A stretch of 41,501 nucleotides of DNA from a virus. The stretch covers positions 1 through 41,501 of the IMG/VR virus record IMGVR_UViG_3300028394_002818; one strand, 5' to 3'. Below the pieces are notes generated by a model. The model was not told the origin of the DNA and made no database searches. It saw only the letters and a list, made by a program, of their open reading frames with translations. The translations under genes and the position numbers were made by a program. Below are positions 21,554 to 29,532 of the stretch, one piece after another; the first letter of the stretch is position 1; each line of letters begins with the position of its first letter.

Positions 21554-21851
21554 AAAAATAAAACAACTGCTTGAAAAAAGAGGCAAAGGTGCAGGCATTC
21601 GCATAGGTGTAAGAACCACAGGCTGTAGTGGGCTAGCATACACTATGGAATATGTGGACGAATATACAGCCGAAGTGGGCGTAACTAATTTTGCTCAAAA
21701 AGACTTTGTATTATTAGTGGATGCCAAAAGTCTAGCCTATCTAAATGGTTTGACAATGGATTGGGTTCGCAATGGACTCAATGAAGGTTTTGATTTCATC
21801 AATCCCAACGAACGAGATCGTTGCGGATGTGGTGAATCGTTTCGAGTATAA
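21525..21851 (+). CDS. iscA: IscA/HesB-type iron-sulfur carrier
   Basis: A 108-aa A-type carrier with the three conserved cysteines Cys34 (TGCSG), Cys100 and Cys102 (RCGCGESF). It passes clusters from IscU to target enzymes. It overlaps iscU, so translation is coupled. A sigma70-type promoter for the next gene begins just after its stop. Confidence 0.96.
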   Translation: MITVTDTAAKKIKQLLEKRGKGAGIRIGVRTTGCSGLAYTMEYVDEYTAEVGVTNFAQKDFVLLVDAKSLAYLNGLTMDWVRNGLNEGFDFINPNERDRCGCGESFRV

Positions 21852-21857
21852 CAATCC

Positions 21858-21886
21858 TTGACTTAGTCACATTTTATTAGTATAAT
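21858..21886 (+). promoter_or_regulatory. Sigma70-type promoter
   Basis: TTGACT (21858-21863), exactly 17 bases, TATAAT (21881-21886). It drives the gene starting near 21918. Confidence 0.8.
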
Positions 21887-21917
21887 ACTAGTACTGTTAT
21901 TACTTTTGGAGAATAAT

Positions 21918-22307
21918 TTGAGTATGCATTTAGAAGGCCCGTGGCTCAGCACCACCGGCAAAAAGAAAGGCAAAAAGAAATTTGCTTCGGCAGAACACGC
22001 AAGGAAAGCTAGAGAATTGGATGACTCGTGGAAAGAACTCCAAAAACGTTGGGCCGTAGAAGCTGAAGATAAAAAACGTAAACGAGCACTTTCAAGCGAG
22101 ATTTACAAATCACCTACCCCCACATATCGAGGCGCCGATGCTCCCCGTATTCCCAGCAAAGACTCTGGCGGCGGCAATGCTACCCTAGCACCAGCCAAAG
22201 TTTATACAGGAACCATGGTAAAAGGCATTGCCACCATGCATAAAAGTAATGCAGTGCCGGTGTTCAGTGATGAACAAGCTGTTGACATTAGTCGTATGAG
22301 ACGTTAA
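21918..22307 (+). CDS. Conserved T4-like hypothetical protein
   Basis: The protein has 129 aa if started at TTG 21918, six bases after GGAG; an ATG at 21924 is the alternative. It begins (M)SMHLEGPWLSTTGKKKGKKK, has a basic helical middle, and ends with TMVKGIATMHKSNAVPVFSD then ISRMRR. I recall such start and end motifs in marine T4-like phages, without function. Its own sigma70-type promoter points to early or middle expression. Confidence 0.75.
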   Translation: MSMHLEGPWLSTTGKKKGKKKFASAEHARKARELDDSWKELQKRWAVEAEDKKRKRALSSEIYKSPTPTYRGADAPRIPSKDSGGGNATLAPAKVYTGTMVKGIATMHKSNAVPVFSDEQAVDISRMRR

Positions 22308-22477
22308 ACTATAAACTTAGTATTTTGTATAAGGTATACAGATGATAATTACATGTTGCCCTGATAGGTTTTGGGGCAATACAGCAGTAGGCTTTTAACG
22401 CACAAGGAGATGTATCGAAGCCATTTGTTAAATGACGGGACCAGCAATTCCGCGATCCAGCGTAAAGGAGAAAGAAA
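22308..22477 (+). other. Intergenic region with a hairpin; no gene seen
   Basis: The 170-bp gap before the lysin contains a stem TTGCCC/GGGCAA (22356-22361 with 22374-22379). I looked for a tRNA here and found no consistent cloverleaf. The last bases hold the AAAGGAGAAAG ribosome binding site of the lysin gene. No clear promoter is seen. Confidence 0.4.
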
Positions 22478-23008
22478 ATGATACGCATCATAAAAGCAGT
22501 AGTATTTTTACTAGCAATAACGCTAGTGATATTTGCAGGGTATAGAGCAGTTAATTATAAATTTGATACCTTGAAGTCAGCCCGTGAACAAGCGAGCCCA
22601 GTTACAGCACAATTAAGACAAAAACAACTAGACTGTCTTGCTCGTAACATATACCATGAAGCAGGTTACGAGTCTTTCGAAGGCAAAGTAGCAGTTGCAC
22701 AAGTCACAATCAATCGTGCAGAAAGTGGACAATTTCCGTCGGACATCTGCCAAGTTGTATATCAAAAGAATGTAGTATACGAACGAGTCCTTTGCCAGTT
22801 CAGCTGGTACTGCGATGGCCCTAGTGCTAAAAAGCCTATGAATGGTCCAGTATACACAGAAAGTATGGAAGTAGCCAAAAAAGTATTGTTGGAAGGATTT
22901 AGACTGCCTTCAATTAAACATGCACTTTACTTCCATGGCGATTACATCAACCCTAAATGGGGTAAACAACCTGTGGCCAAGATTGGCCGGCACATTTTTT
23001 ATAATTGA
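22478..23008 (+). CDS. SleB-type cell wall hydrolase (signal-anchor endolysin)
   Basis: A 176-aa protein with an N-terminal transmembrane segment (about residues 4-24), then a Hydrolase_2/SleB domain: CLARNIYHEAGYESFEGKVA with likely catalytic Glu61, VTINRAESGQFPSDICQVVY, FSWYCDG and HALYFH. It cleaves peptidoglycan; the membrane anchor would hold it in or at the inner membrane until release, as in signal-anchor-release endolysins. It is followed by a small multi-pass membrane protein that could be its holin. Confidence 0.88.
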   Translation: MIRIIKAVVFLLAITLVIFAGYRAVNYKFDTLKSAREQASPVTAQLRQKQLDCLARNIYHEAGYESFEGKVAVAQVTINRAESGQFPSDICQVVYQKNVVYERVLCQFSWYCDGPSAKKPMNGPVYTESMEVAKKVLLEGFRLPSIKHALYFHGDYINPKWGKQPVAKIGRHIFYN

Positions 23009-23016
23009 GGACTAGT

Positions 23017-23358
23017 ATGAACATGAACATTGAAAAATTCAAAGCAGAACTACATAACTTTTTTGACCTTAATCTATTGGTTAAGAATATCAAAGAACAT
23101 GCACCCAACATTTCAGCAGAAACCATGGGCTGGATTGCAGTAGTGCTGATGCATCTTGCCACAATTCCAACATTGTTGGCAGTGTTAACGGGACTAACTG
23201 AGAAAATGCCACCAGTGGATTTGGTATTGTTTGCATGGAGCGGATTATTTTGTTTTTTTGTCAAGGCCACTATCCAAAAAGATGTATTAAACATTGTTAC
23301 AATTGGGTTTGGATTCTTTGTTCAAGCCGCTCTTTTAGCCTTGATAGTGTTCAAGTAA
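23017..23358 (+). CDS. Three-pass membrane protein, possible holin
   Basis: The protein has 113 aa from ATG 23017 (GAGGACTAGT upstream). A charged N-terminal helix is followed by three hydrophobic segments (VVLMHLATIPTLLAVLTGL, VLFAWSGLFCFFV, FGFFVQAALLALIVF). Size, topology and position eight bases after the lysin suggest a holin, although the sequence matches no holin family I can name. Confidence 0.55.
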   Translation: MNMNIEKFKAELHNFFDLNLLVKNIKEHAPNISAETMGWIAVVLMHLATIPTLLAVLTGLTEKMPPVDLVLFAWSGLFCFFVKATIQKDVLNIVTIGFGFFVQAALLALIVFK

Positions 23359-23359
23359 C

Positions 23360-23367
23360 GATAAATA
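23360..23367 (+). promoter_or_regulatory. T4-type late promoter (GATAAATA)
   Basis: It begins two bases after the upstream stop and lies 23 bases before the next ATG, which has AAGGAGCAC. Confidence 0.6.
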
Positions 23368-23390
23368 TTAGATATTAAGGAGCACATAAA

Positions 23391-23966
23391 ATGCCATCAG
23401 GATTTCAAAACGACGCAAATCAGCTACAAGCTGAAATGTACAGAGCAACAATCACAATGAGTAATACCACATATTATCCAACCGCAGACACGGACGATAA
23501 TGGTGCAGTTACGCCCAGCGCATCGGACAGTTTTGCCACATTGCCAACCACACTGGCCAAAGGCAAAGCCCGTGCTAGAGGCAACATGCGTTTCCGCAAT
23601 GTTGTAAATCGCTTGACAGGATTGGGTGATTGTCAAATTCGCGATATCACTATTACCGAAACCAACGGCGATGCTCAAGCAACCAGTTTGGCATTTACAG
23701 TTGCGTATGATAGACCTGCTTTAATTACTGTTAGCGGAACAGCAGTTGATGGATCTACTGCAATTACTACAACTGCATTGGCCATCAGAGATGCAATTAC
23801 ACGTGGTATTAGAGATGTAACTGTTGCCAACGTTCGTGTATACAATGGTGCCACAGCAGAAGACACTCAAATGTCTCTTACAGTAACAACAACAGGCGCA
23901 ACAGCCACACAGCAGTTTGGAACTGTTGCAGTTTCAATTATTGACGAATCAACACTTTTTGATTAA
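23391..23966 (+). CDS. Probable virion structural protein
   Basis: A 191-aa Thr/Ala/Ser-rich protein (MPSGFQNDANQLQAEMYRAT) with beta-strand periodicity and GNMRFRNVVNRL in the middle. A late promoter and strong RBS fit a structural gene. The beginning MPS and the strand-rich Ala/Thr composition resemble the 136-aa protein at 7859. No family is recognised. Confidence 0.6.
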   Translation: MPSGFQNDANQLQAEMYRATITMSNTTYYPTADTDDNGAVTPSASDSFATLPTTLAKGKARARGNMRFRNVVNRLTGLGDCQIRDITITETNGDAQATSLAFTVAYDRPALITVSGTAVDGSTAITTTALAIRDAITRGIRDVTVANVRVYNGATAEDTQMSLTVTTTGATATQQFGTVAVSIIDESTLFD

Positions 23967-23975
23967 GATTATCGA

Positions 23976-25226
23976 ATGATTTTAGCCTGGCTACTACTAC
24001 TAACTGGCTTAACAATATCTGCGGTAGCGATCTATTACTCAGTAGTAGGTCTTACCGCAATATTTTCAGCGGCCGTAATTCCAATTATCATTATGGGTTC
24101 AGCTTTGGAAGTTGGTAAACTTGTTTGTGCCTCATGGCTAAAAGCCAATTGGGAACGTGCTCCACGTTTTATAAAATATTATATGATCACTGCGGTGATT
24201 GTGTTAATGATTATAACATCGATGGGTATTTTTGGATTTCTTTCCAAAGCACACAATGATCAGAACTTAGTGTCAGGCGATGTTCAAAGTAAGATTGCTA
24301 TCTATGATGAAAAGATTAAAACCGCAAAAGAAAATATTGAAGCCAACCGTAAGCAACTCAAACAGATGGATGAAGCTGTTGATCAAATCATGGGTCGAAG
24401 CAGTGATGAAAAAGGTGCCGACAAAGCCAATGCTGTGCGTCGAAGTCAGCAACGTGATCGAGTTGCGCTGGCCAAGGACATTGAAGCCAACCAGAAGCTC
24501 ATTGCATCTCTTAATGACGAAGCCTCACCAATTCGTGCAGAAGTACGCAAAGTAGAAGCTGAAGTAGGACCTATCAAATACATAGCCAAATTCATCTACG
24601 GTGATCATGGCGCAGATGAAAACATGTTGGAAAAAGCAGTAACATGGATCATTGTTCTAATTGTTGTTGTATTTGATCCACTTGCAGTTATCATGTTGCT
24701 GGCCGCACAGATGACTTTTGGTTGGAAGAAAGAAGAAGTTGAACCAGTACCTGTAAGTATTAACGACATTGTACCTCAACCACAAGAATATATTCCCAAA
24801 GAAGAATCAGCAGAGGATGACAGCCTGACTACGGAGAGCAGAGATAGCATAGTTATCGAACCTACTGTCATAGAACCCACACACACAGAAGTTCCAAGCG
24901 AAACACCGTTGACTGCACTAGGAGGTGATATAACAGCACCGGAGGAACCTTCAGTACCATTTACTGAAGAGTCAGAGCTAGAAAAATGGAACAAGATGAT
25001 CGAACAAGCTGAACGCGAGTTGGAACATGAAGCTATAAAACAAGAAGAGGCAAAACGCTATCATCCTGAAACAATAACTGCTGACAATACTTTCATAGAA
25101 GTAACAGGTGACAGAATCAAACCTGATTTGACAGAAGTTATTGAGCCTGCATCAGAAGAGTCAAAAAAAAAGACTTACATGATCAAGGACGAAACAGGGA
25201 CGATACAGATCAAGGCTCGAGAATAG
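23976..25226 (+). CDS. Large membrane/coiled-coil phage protein with -1 frame continuation
   Basis: A 416-aa protein. It has three N-terminal hydrophobic segments up to about residue 90 (IIIMGSALEVGKLVCASWLK between them; VIVLMIITSMGIFGFL), a long coiled coil (about 105-205), another membrane segment (about 225-250: WIIVLIVVVFDPLAVIML) and a long acidic, Pro-rich cytoplasmic tail. I recall homologues in marine T4-like phages with unknown role. The frame stops at TAG 25224-25226, while the -1 frame remains open from an A9 run and continues into clearly coding sequence. Confidence 0.75.
   Translation: MILAWLLLLTGLTISAVAIYYSVVGLTAIFSAAVIPIIIMGSALEVGKLVCASWLKANWERAPRFIKYYMITAVIVLMIITSMGIFGFLSKAHNDQNLVSGDVQSKIAIYDEKIKTAKENIEANRKQLKQMDEAVDQIMGRSSDEKGADKANAVRRSQQRDRVALAKDIEANQKLIASLNDEASPIRAEVRKVEAEVGPIKYIAKFIYGDHGADENMLEKAVTWIIVLIVVVFDPLAVIMLLAAQMTFGWKKEEVEPVPVSINDIVPQPQEYIPKEESAEDDSLTTESRDSIVIEPTVIEPTHTEVPSETPLTALGGDITAPEEPSVPFTEESELEKWNKMIEQAERELEHEAIKQEEAKRYHPETITADNTFIEVTGDRIKPDLTEVIEPASEESKKKTYMIKDETGTIQIKARE
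25163..25172 (+). promoter_or_regulatory. Candidate -1 frameshift heptamer A-AAA-AAG
   Basis: A9 followed by G places A-AAA-AAG (25166-25172) in the zero frame, the slippery heptamer used in E. coli dnaX. The -1 frame is open from here through 25510. No strong downstream stem was found, and the true crossover might be nearer the TAG at 25224. Confidence 0.45.
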
Positions 25227-25510
25227 GCTACATACAAAACGAAGAACAACAAGAATCAAACTCAATTTGGAATAGAATAGTAGCAAGACCAGAGATGAAA
25301 CCCATCGACGAATTGTACACTTATCATTCACAAGGTGCATTTGAACAAGTTGCAGTAGATAATATCGCGGAACCTGAATTGGCAGATTTCTTAGAGAAAA
25401 CTAACACAGACGGTCCAAGGTTTAATAGTTATCCAAAAGATAAACTGGAATATTTCGCAAGAAGGATATATGAACTTAGGAAAAATTACCCTGATAACAC
25501 CGCCGGATAA
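25172..25510 (+). CDS. -1 frame extension of the membrane protein
   Basis: The -1 frame is open for 112 codons and looks coding at least from about 25223 (IGYIQNEEQQESNSIWNRI), well before its first ATG at 25295, and continues with MKPIDELYTYHSQGAFEQVA to [11 protein letters not shown]. Starting at 25295 would discard the front part. Joining it to the upstream gene by -1 shifting gives a protein of roughly 500 aa. A single-base sequence error is the main alternative. Confidence 0.6.
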   Translation, partial: DLHDQGRNRDDTDQGSRIGYIQNEEQQESNSIWNRIVARPEMKPIDELYTYHSQGAFEQVAVDNIAEPELADFLEKTNTDGPRFNSYPKDKLEYFARRIYELRKNYPDNTAG

Positions 25511-25880
25511 GTTGTTCAATATGAACCTTAGCTATCTGTTAATCAAACCATCTACTCAAGTTAAAGAGCAGTTTCAAATTATTTTAAGCCAGATTTTAGA
25601 TGATGTAAATGTATTTGTGTACGACGAAGACGATCACGATATTGGCTGGTTACTGAGTATTGCACAACAAGTTGAAGTTATAATTATTGATGTTGATAAT
25701 TGTGATTTAATCACAAGTCACTTTATTACATTTTTATTGGCTCATCCTAATTCTTACTATATAACTAACGATGATACCATTCCTTATAAGTTGATTAGTA
25801 AAAATAGAATTTATAATTTAGACTGGATTATTGAAAAAATCAAACAAGACGAGGACGACACAGATGTTGAAGAAGAGTAA
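25470..25880 (+). CDS. Conserved T4-like hypothetical protein
   Basis: A 136-aa protein ([20 protein letters not shown]; acidic C-terminus [10 protein letters not shown]). Alternating strands and helices ([23 protein letters not shown]) suggest a small alpha/beta fold. I recall homologues next to the membrane protein gene in marine T4-like phages. It overlaps both neighbours, so it is translated as part of the operon. Confidence 0.7.
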   Translation: MNLGKITLITPPDKLFNMNLSYLLIKPSTQVKEQFQIILSQILDDVNVFVYDEDDHDIGWLLSIAQQVEVIIIDVDNCDLITSHFITFLLAHPNSYYITNDDTIPYKLISKNRIYNLDWIIEKIKQDEDDTDVEEE

Positions 25881-26094
25881 AGGCACAGGGATTACTGTTA
25901 GAGATAACGAAAATATTAATCAATCTTTGAGAAGATTTAAGAAAAAGATTGAGGAAGCAGGTATTCTAGACGACCTTAGAAAGCATGAGTTTTATGAAAA
26001 ACCAACGACAGAACGCAAACGTAAAAAAGGTGCGGCCAAAGCTCGTTGGCGCAAGAAACTCGAAAGTCAACAATTACCTAAAAAAATGTATTGA
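25864..26094 (+). CDS. rpsU: Ribosomal protein bS21
   Basis: A 76-aa protein. [37 protein letters not shown] and [12 protein letters not shown] match bS21 of bacteria along its whole length. bS21 sits on the 30S platform near the anti-Shine-Dalgarno helix and aids initiation. bS21 is the ribosomal protein most often carried by phages and is known in pelagiphage HTVC008M. The ATG at 25864 is preferred over 25831, which would add 11 unrelated residues. It overlaps the preceding gene by 17 bases. Its stop lies inside the -35 box of the next promoter. Confidence 0.96.
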   Translation: MLKKSKGTGITVRDNENINQSLRRFKKKIEEAGILDDLRKHEFYEKPTTERKRKKGAAKARWRKKLESQQLPKKMY

Positions 26095-26119
26095 CATAAC
26101 GCCTGTGTTATGCTATAAT
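26091..26119 (+). promoter_or_regulatory. Consensus sigma70 promoter (TTGACA-17-TATAAT)
   Basis: Both hexamers are perfect and the spacer is exactly 17 bases. The -35 box contains the TGA stop of rpsU. A long dyad (TTAAGTTC 26120-26127 with GAACTTAA 26140-26147) lies between promoter and ATG. Confidence 0.92.
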
Positions 26120-26147
26120 TTAAGTTCCTAATAAAGAAAGAACTTAA

Positions 26148-26732
26148 ATGGCAAATACAGACGTTATGATTGATTTGGAGACGCTTAACACTACTCCAGA
26201 TGCAACCATACTTACAATCGGCGCAGTAAAATTTGATCCGTTTGGCAGAGAATTACAAGAGCCAAAAATGGATAGTTTTTATTGTAAGGTAGACACAGAT
26301 AGCTGTGACCGAATTGGACTAACCACTAACGATGATACTATTGCTTGGTGGGCTAGCCAAAGCAAAGAAGCCCAAGATGCGGCTTTTGATCCCACTGACA
26401 GACTTGATATAGAAGAAGCATTTGCTCGCTTGTATAAATTCTGTTGGGGTGCTAAACGTGTTTGGGCAAATGGCAGTTGCTTTGATATCATCATTTGCGA
26501 GCATGTTTACCGCAAAATTAATCGTGCTATTCCTTGGAAATTTTGGGAAGTGCGTGATGTGCGTACAGCATTTGATTTAGGTATCAACCCACAACGCCCG
26601 CCAGTTACTGCCCACCATGCATTGGAAGATGCTTGGAATCAAGCAGTTGGTATTCAAAATGTCTACAACACACTACGCACTAGCACAACCAGTGCAGGCG
26701 ATTATATCGCACCATTTGCAAATCAAAGGTAA
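26148..26732 (+). CDS. DEDDh 3'-5' exonuclease (DexA/Rv2179c-like)
   Basis: A 194-aa protein with the RNase-T-type core: Asp9/Glu11 (MIDLETL), Asp113 (ANGSCFD) and His156 with Asp161 (HHALEDA). It belongs with the 3'-5' exoribonuclease/exonuclease group that includes Rv2179c (PF16473) and resembles T4 DexA. It would trim RNA or DNA 3' ends during early takeover. A perfect host-type promoter indicates strong early transcription. MazG follows three bases later. Confidence 0.85.
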   Translation: MANTDVMIDLETLNTTPDATILTIGAVKFDPFGRELQEPKMDSFYCKVDTDSCDRIGLTTNDDTIAWWASQSKEAQDAAFDPTDRLDIEEAFARLYKFCWGAKRVWANGSCFDIIICEHVYRKINRAIPWKFWEVRDVRTAFDLGINPQRPPVTAHHALEDAWNQAVGIQNVYNTLRTSTTSAGDYIAPFANQR

Positions 26733-26735
26733 TAT

Positions 26736-27020
26736 ATGGACAGTCAAACTAAAGAAGTAATGGATATTCTCCAAGAAGAATGTGCTGAAGTTATACAAGC
26801 GGTAAGTAAAATCAGCCGCTTTGGGCTAGATAATTTCAAACCAGGAAAACCCAAAACCAACAGAGAACATCTTGAAGAAGAATTGGGCGATATGCTGGCT
26901 ATGATTGATATCTTACAAAGCATGGATATTGTTAGCTATACTAACATTGAACGTGCCCAAGAAGCTAAGATTGAAAAACTAAAAAAATGGTCAAATATTC
27001 AGAATTTAGAGAATATCTGA
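26736..27020 (+). CDS. mazG: MazG-like nucleotide pyrophosphohydrolase
   Basis: A 94-aa all-helical protein with the metal-binding pattern EECAE (14-18) and EELGDML (48-54) of the MazG/dUTPase-like superfamily. It hydrolyses non-canonical or excess (d)NTPs, and phage MazG has been linked to nucleotide-pool and alarmone control. It shares the strong promoter with the exonuclease. The stop directly abuts the dnaK late promoter. Confidence 0.88.
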   Translation: MDSQTKEVMDILQEECAEVIQAVSKISRFGLDNFKPGKPKTNREHLEEELGDMLAMIDILQSMDIVSYTNIERAQEAKIEKLKKWSNIQNLENI

Positions 27021-27056
27021 GATAAATAAATTTGTAAAACGCCGTAAGGGTTTTAC
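27021..27056 (+). promoter_or_regulatory. dnaK late promoter with 5'-terminal tetraloop hairpin
   Basis: GATAAATA (27021-27028) predicts +1 at 27034. There a hairpin starts: 7-bp GTAAAAC/GTTTTAC, one bulged G, CC/GG and a GTAA (GNRA) loop, ending at 27056. The hsp20 leader has the same architecture with other bases. Confidence 0.65.
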
Positions 27057-27086
27057 ATATTCTTGCTTAATTTAAAGGAGAAAATT

Positions 27087-28991
27087 ATGAGCAAAATCAT
27101 CGGTATCGATTTAGGTACAACAAATAGCTGTGTAGCAATCCTAGAAGGCGGAGTTGCTAAAGTAATCCCAAACAGCGAAGGTGCTAGAACAACACCATCA
27201 ATCGTTGCATATACAGAAAAAGAAATTCTAGTAGGCGCAACTGCAAAACGACAATCAGTCACAAACCCCAAAAACACAATCTACGCAAGCAAGCGTCTCA
27301 TTGGCCGCAAGTTTGACGAATCAGCTGTGCAAAAAGATATTGATCTAATGCCTTATTCAATCATCAAAGCTGACAACGGTGATGCGTGGATCGAAGCTAA
27401 CGGCGAGAAACTTGCACCACAGCAAGTGTCAGCTGAAGTGTTGCGTAAAATGAAAAAGACCGCGGAGGACTATTTAGGTCATGAAGTTACCCAAGCAGTT
27501 ATCACAGTTCCTGCGTACTTTAACGACAGCCAAAGACAAGCAACTAAAGATGCTGGCCGCATTGCCGGCTTGGAAGTACTCCGTATTATTAATGAGCCTA
27601 CTGCGGCAGCTCTTGCTTATGGCGTTGATAAAGCTGATAAAAGAGATAGGAAAATTGCTGTTTACGACCTTGGTGGTGGTACTTTCGACATCTCGATCAT
27701 TGAAATCGCGAATATCGACGGCGATAAACAAATCGAAGTACTAAGCACAAACGGCGACACATTCCTGGGTGGTGAAGACTTTGACCAAGTTATCATGGAT
27801 CACTTAGTTGACGAGTTTAAGAAAGATTCTGGCATCGATTTGAAGAAAGACATGTTGGCTCTGCAACGCTTGAAAGAATCAGCTGAGAAAGCCAAGATTG
27901 AGTTGTCTAGCACAGCAAGTACCAGTGTTAACTTGCCGTACATTACCGCAGATGCAAGCGGTCCTAAGCACATGAATGTAACTATTAGTCGTGCTAAGTT
28001 TGAATCAATGGTTGAGCAACTTATCGAGCGCTCAATTGAGCCATGTAAGATTGCTATGAAGGACGCTAAAGTGACTTCCGCTGACATTGATGAAGTTATC
28101 CTAGTTGGCGGACAAACACGTATGCCTAAAGTACAAGAAGCAGTTGAGAAACTGTTTGGCAAGGCGCCACGCAAAGATGTTAACCCAGACGAAGCTGTAG
28201 CCGCCGGCGCCGCAGTACAAGGTGCTGTGTTGGCAGGCGATAAGACAGACGTTCTATTGTTGGACGTTACTCCATTATCTCTAGGTATTGAAACAATGGG
28301 TGGTGTGTTTACCAAATTGATTCAAAAGAACACAACTATCCCAACCAAAGCTAGTCAAACATTTAGTACTGCGGACGACAATCAACCAGCTGTTGACATC
28401 AAGGTAGCACAGGGTGAACGTGAACTGTTCAAATACAACAAAGCATTGGGTGAGTTCAAGTTGGATGGCATTGCTCCTGCACCACGCGGTATGCCACAAA
28501 TTGAAGTTACATTTGATATCGATGCCAACGGCATTATGAAAATCAGTGCTAAAGATAAAAATACTGGTAAAGAAAACAATATCACTATTAAGTCAGATTC
28601 GGGATTAACTGAAGCTGAGATCCAACGCATGGTACAGGAAGCTGAAGAAAATGCAGAGTCTGACAAGAAAACACGTGAGTTGATTGATGCACGTAACAAT
28701 GCAGAATCTACCACACACGGTGTTAAGAAAGACTTTGAAGAATTCAAAGATCAGTTGACTGAAGAAGAAAAGACTGCATACGAAACAGCATTGGCATCTG
28801 TGCAAACAGCAATTGCTGGTGAAGATGTAGAAGCTATCACTACTTCGTTAACTGCATTTTTTGAAGCGGCCAATCCGGTTACGTCTAAAAAACAAGCCGC
28901 TGAGCAGGCCAAAAATGCACCACAAACTGAAGGTGGTGAACAAACTGTGGATGCAGCCTTCACAGAGGTTGACCCCGCAGACAAGAAGTAA
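27087..28991 (+). CDS. dnaK: DnaK (Hsp70) chaperone
   Basis: A 634-aa, full-length Hsp70 (E. coli DnaK 638). ATPase signatures [29 protein letters not shown] and [14 protein letters not shown] are intact, as are the linker (DVLLLDVTP) and the substrate domain. The C-terminus ends [15 protein letters not shown], like proteobacterial DnaK. The start at 27087 has AAAGGAGAAAATT; the eight codons upstream lack a site. No dnaJ or grpE is present, so host cochaperones are needed. Complete dnaK is rare in phages. Confidence 0.98.
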   Translation: MSKIIGIDLGTTNSCVAILEGGVAKVIPNSEGARTTPSIVAYTEKEILVGATAKRQSVTNPKNTIYASKRLIGRKFDESAVQKDIDLMPYSIIKADNGDAWIEANGEKLAPQQVSAEVLRKMKKTAEDYLGHEVTQAVITVPAYFNDSQRQATKDAGRIAGLEVLRIINEPTAAALAYGVDKADKRDRKIAVYDLGGGTFDISIIEIANIDGDKQIEVLSTNGDTFLGGEDFDQVIMDHLVDEFKKDSGIDLKKDMLALQRLKESAEKAKIELSSTASTSVNLPYITADASGPKHMNVTISRAKFESMVEQLIERSIEPCKIAMKDAKVTSADIDEVILVGGQTRMPKVQEAVEKLFGKAPRKDVNPDEAVAAGAAVQGAVLAGDKTDVLLLDVTPLSLGIETMGGVFTKLIQKNTTIPTKASQTFSTADDNQPAVDIKVAQGERELFKYNKALGEFKLDGIAPAPRGMPQIEVTFDIDANGIMKISAKDKNTGKENNITIKSDSGLTEAEIQRMVQEAEENAESDKKTRELIDARNNAESTTHGVKKDFEEFKDQLTEEEKTAYETALASVQTAIAGEDVEAITTSLTAFFEAANPVTSKKQAAEQAKNAPQTEGGEQTVDAAFTEVDPADKK

Positions 28992-29005
28992 TATAATATA
29001 AACAT

Positions 29006-29028
29006 GCAGGACGCCTTCGGGGTCCTGC
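29006..29028 (+). promoter_or_regulatory. hsp20 leader hairpin (TTCG tetraloop)
   Basis: The stem GCAGGAC/GTCCTGC, one bulged G, CC/GG and a TTCG loop are the same design as the dnaK leader. A weaker late box TATAAACA (28997-29004) precedes it by one base. After the hairpin both leaders share TTCTTGCTTA and TTTAAAGGAGAAAATTATGA. Confidence 0.6.
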
Positions 29029-29058
29029 AAGGTTCTTGCTTATTTAAAGGAGAAAATT

Positions 29059-29484
29059 ATGAACCAACTTAGAACTATAGACACAGCCGCTTTGGCACAA
29101 CTGAGCAAAGCACTGGTAGGATTTGATCGTTACTTTAACGTACCAAGTCACCAAAATGGTAACTACCCTCCCCACAACATTGTTAAGTATAGCGATACCA
29201 GCTATGCAATTGAAGTTGCGGTTGCAGGATTTACCAAAGAAGAAATTGCAGTTGAAGTTGATCAAGATCAACTGACTATTAGAGGAGTTATGAATCGTCC
29301 AAACAAAGATGCAGGTGTTGAATATTTGCATCGTGGATTGGCAGCTCGTGACTTTGAACAAACATTTACTCTAGCTGAGTACATGGAAGTAGTGGGTGCA
29401 AAGGTTGATAATGGTATGCTACAAATTGATATAAAGAGAGTAGTTCCAGATGCGCTCAAACCACGCACTATTGAAATTAAATAA
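29059..29484 (+). CDS. hsp20: Small heat shock protein (Hsp20/IbpA-like)
   Basis: A 141-aa protein with an alpha-crystallin domain from about residue 37 to 130 (NIVKYSDTSYAIEVAVAGFT, then ARDFEQTFTLAEYMEVVGAK) and a C-terminal IEI tail for oligomer contacts. It holds unfolding proteins for DnaK. Hsp20 genes are usual in T4-like marine phages. The RBS and leader duplicate those of dnaK, indicating joint regulation. Confidence 0.95.
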   Translation: MNQLRTIDTAALAQLSKALVGFDRYFNVPSHQNGNYPPHNIVKYSDTSYAIEVAVAGFTKEEIAVEVDQDQLTIRGVMNRPNKDAGVEYLHRGLAARDFEQTFTLAEYMEVVGAKVDNGMLQIDIKRVVPDALKPRTIEIK

Positions 29485-29485
29485 T

Positions 29486-29516
29486 TGTAAATAACAATGG
29501 GGGAGGCAACTCCCCC
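29486..29516 (+). promoter_or_regulatory. clpS late promoter with 5'-terminal GCAA hairpin
   Basis: TGTAAATA (29486-29493) predicts +1 at 29499, the first base of a perfect 7-bp stem GGGGGAG/CTCCCCC closed by a GCAA tetraloop. Lacking a T run, it looks less like a terminator for hsp20 than a transcript 5' cap. Confidence 0.6.
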
Positions 29517-29532
29517 AACTTTGGAGAAATAA

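Noticed and set aside
22320-22440. Possible tRNA between 21918 gene and lysin
   Set aside because: A CTTTTAA-like anticodon loop and a TATCGAAG stretch caught attention, but no consistent acceptor, D and T stems could be paired.
22309-22491. 60-aa minus-strand frame before the lysin
   Set aside because: Runs against the gene order, lacks an RBS and looks like translated intergenic DNA.
27474-28315. Minus-strand frames inside dnaK
   Set aside because: Shadow frames of a highly conserved gene with no RBS or domain content.
29499-29516. Hairpin after hsp20 as an ordinary terminator
   Set aside because: It has a strong stem but no T run on the plus strand, and it starts exactly at the predicted clpS late start; termination remains possible but is the weaker reading.
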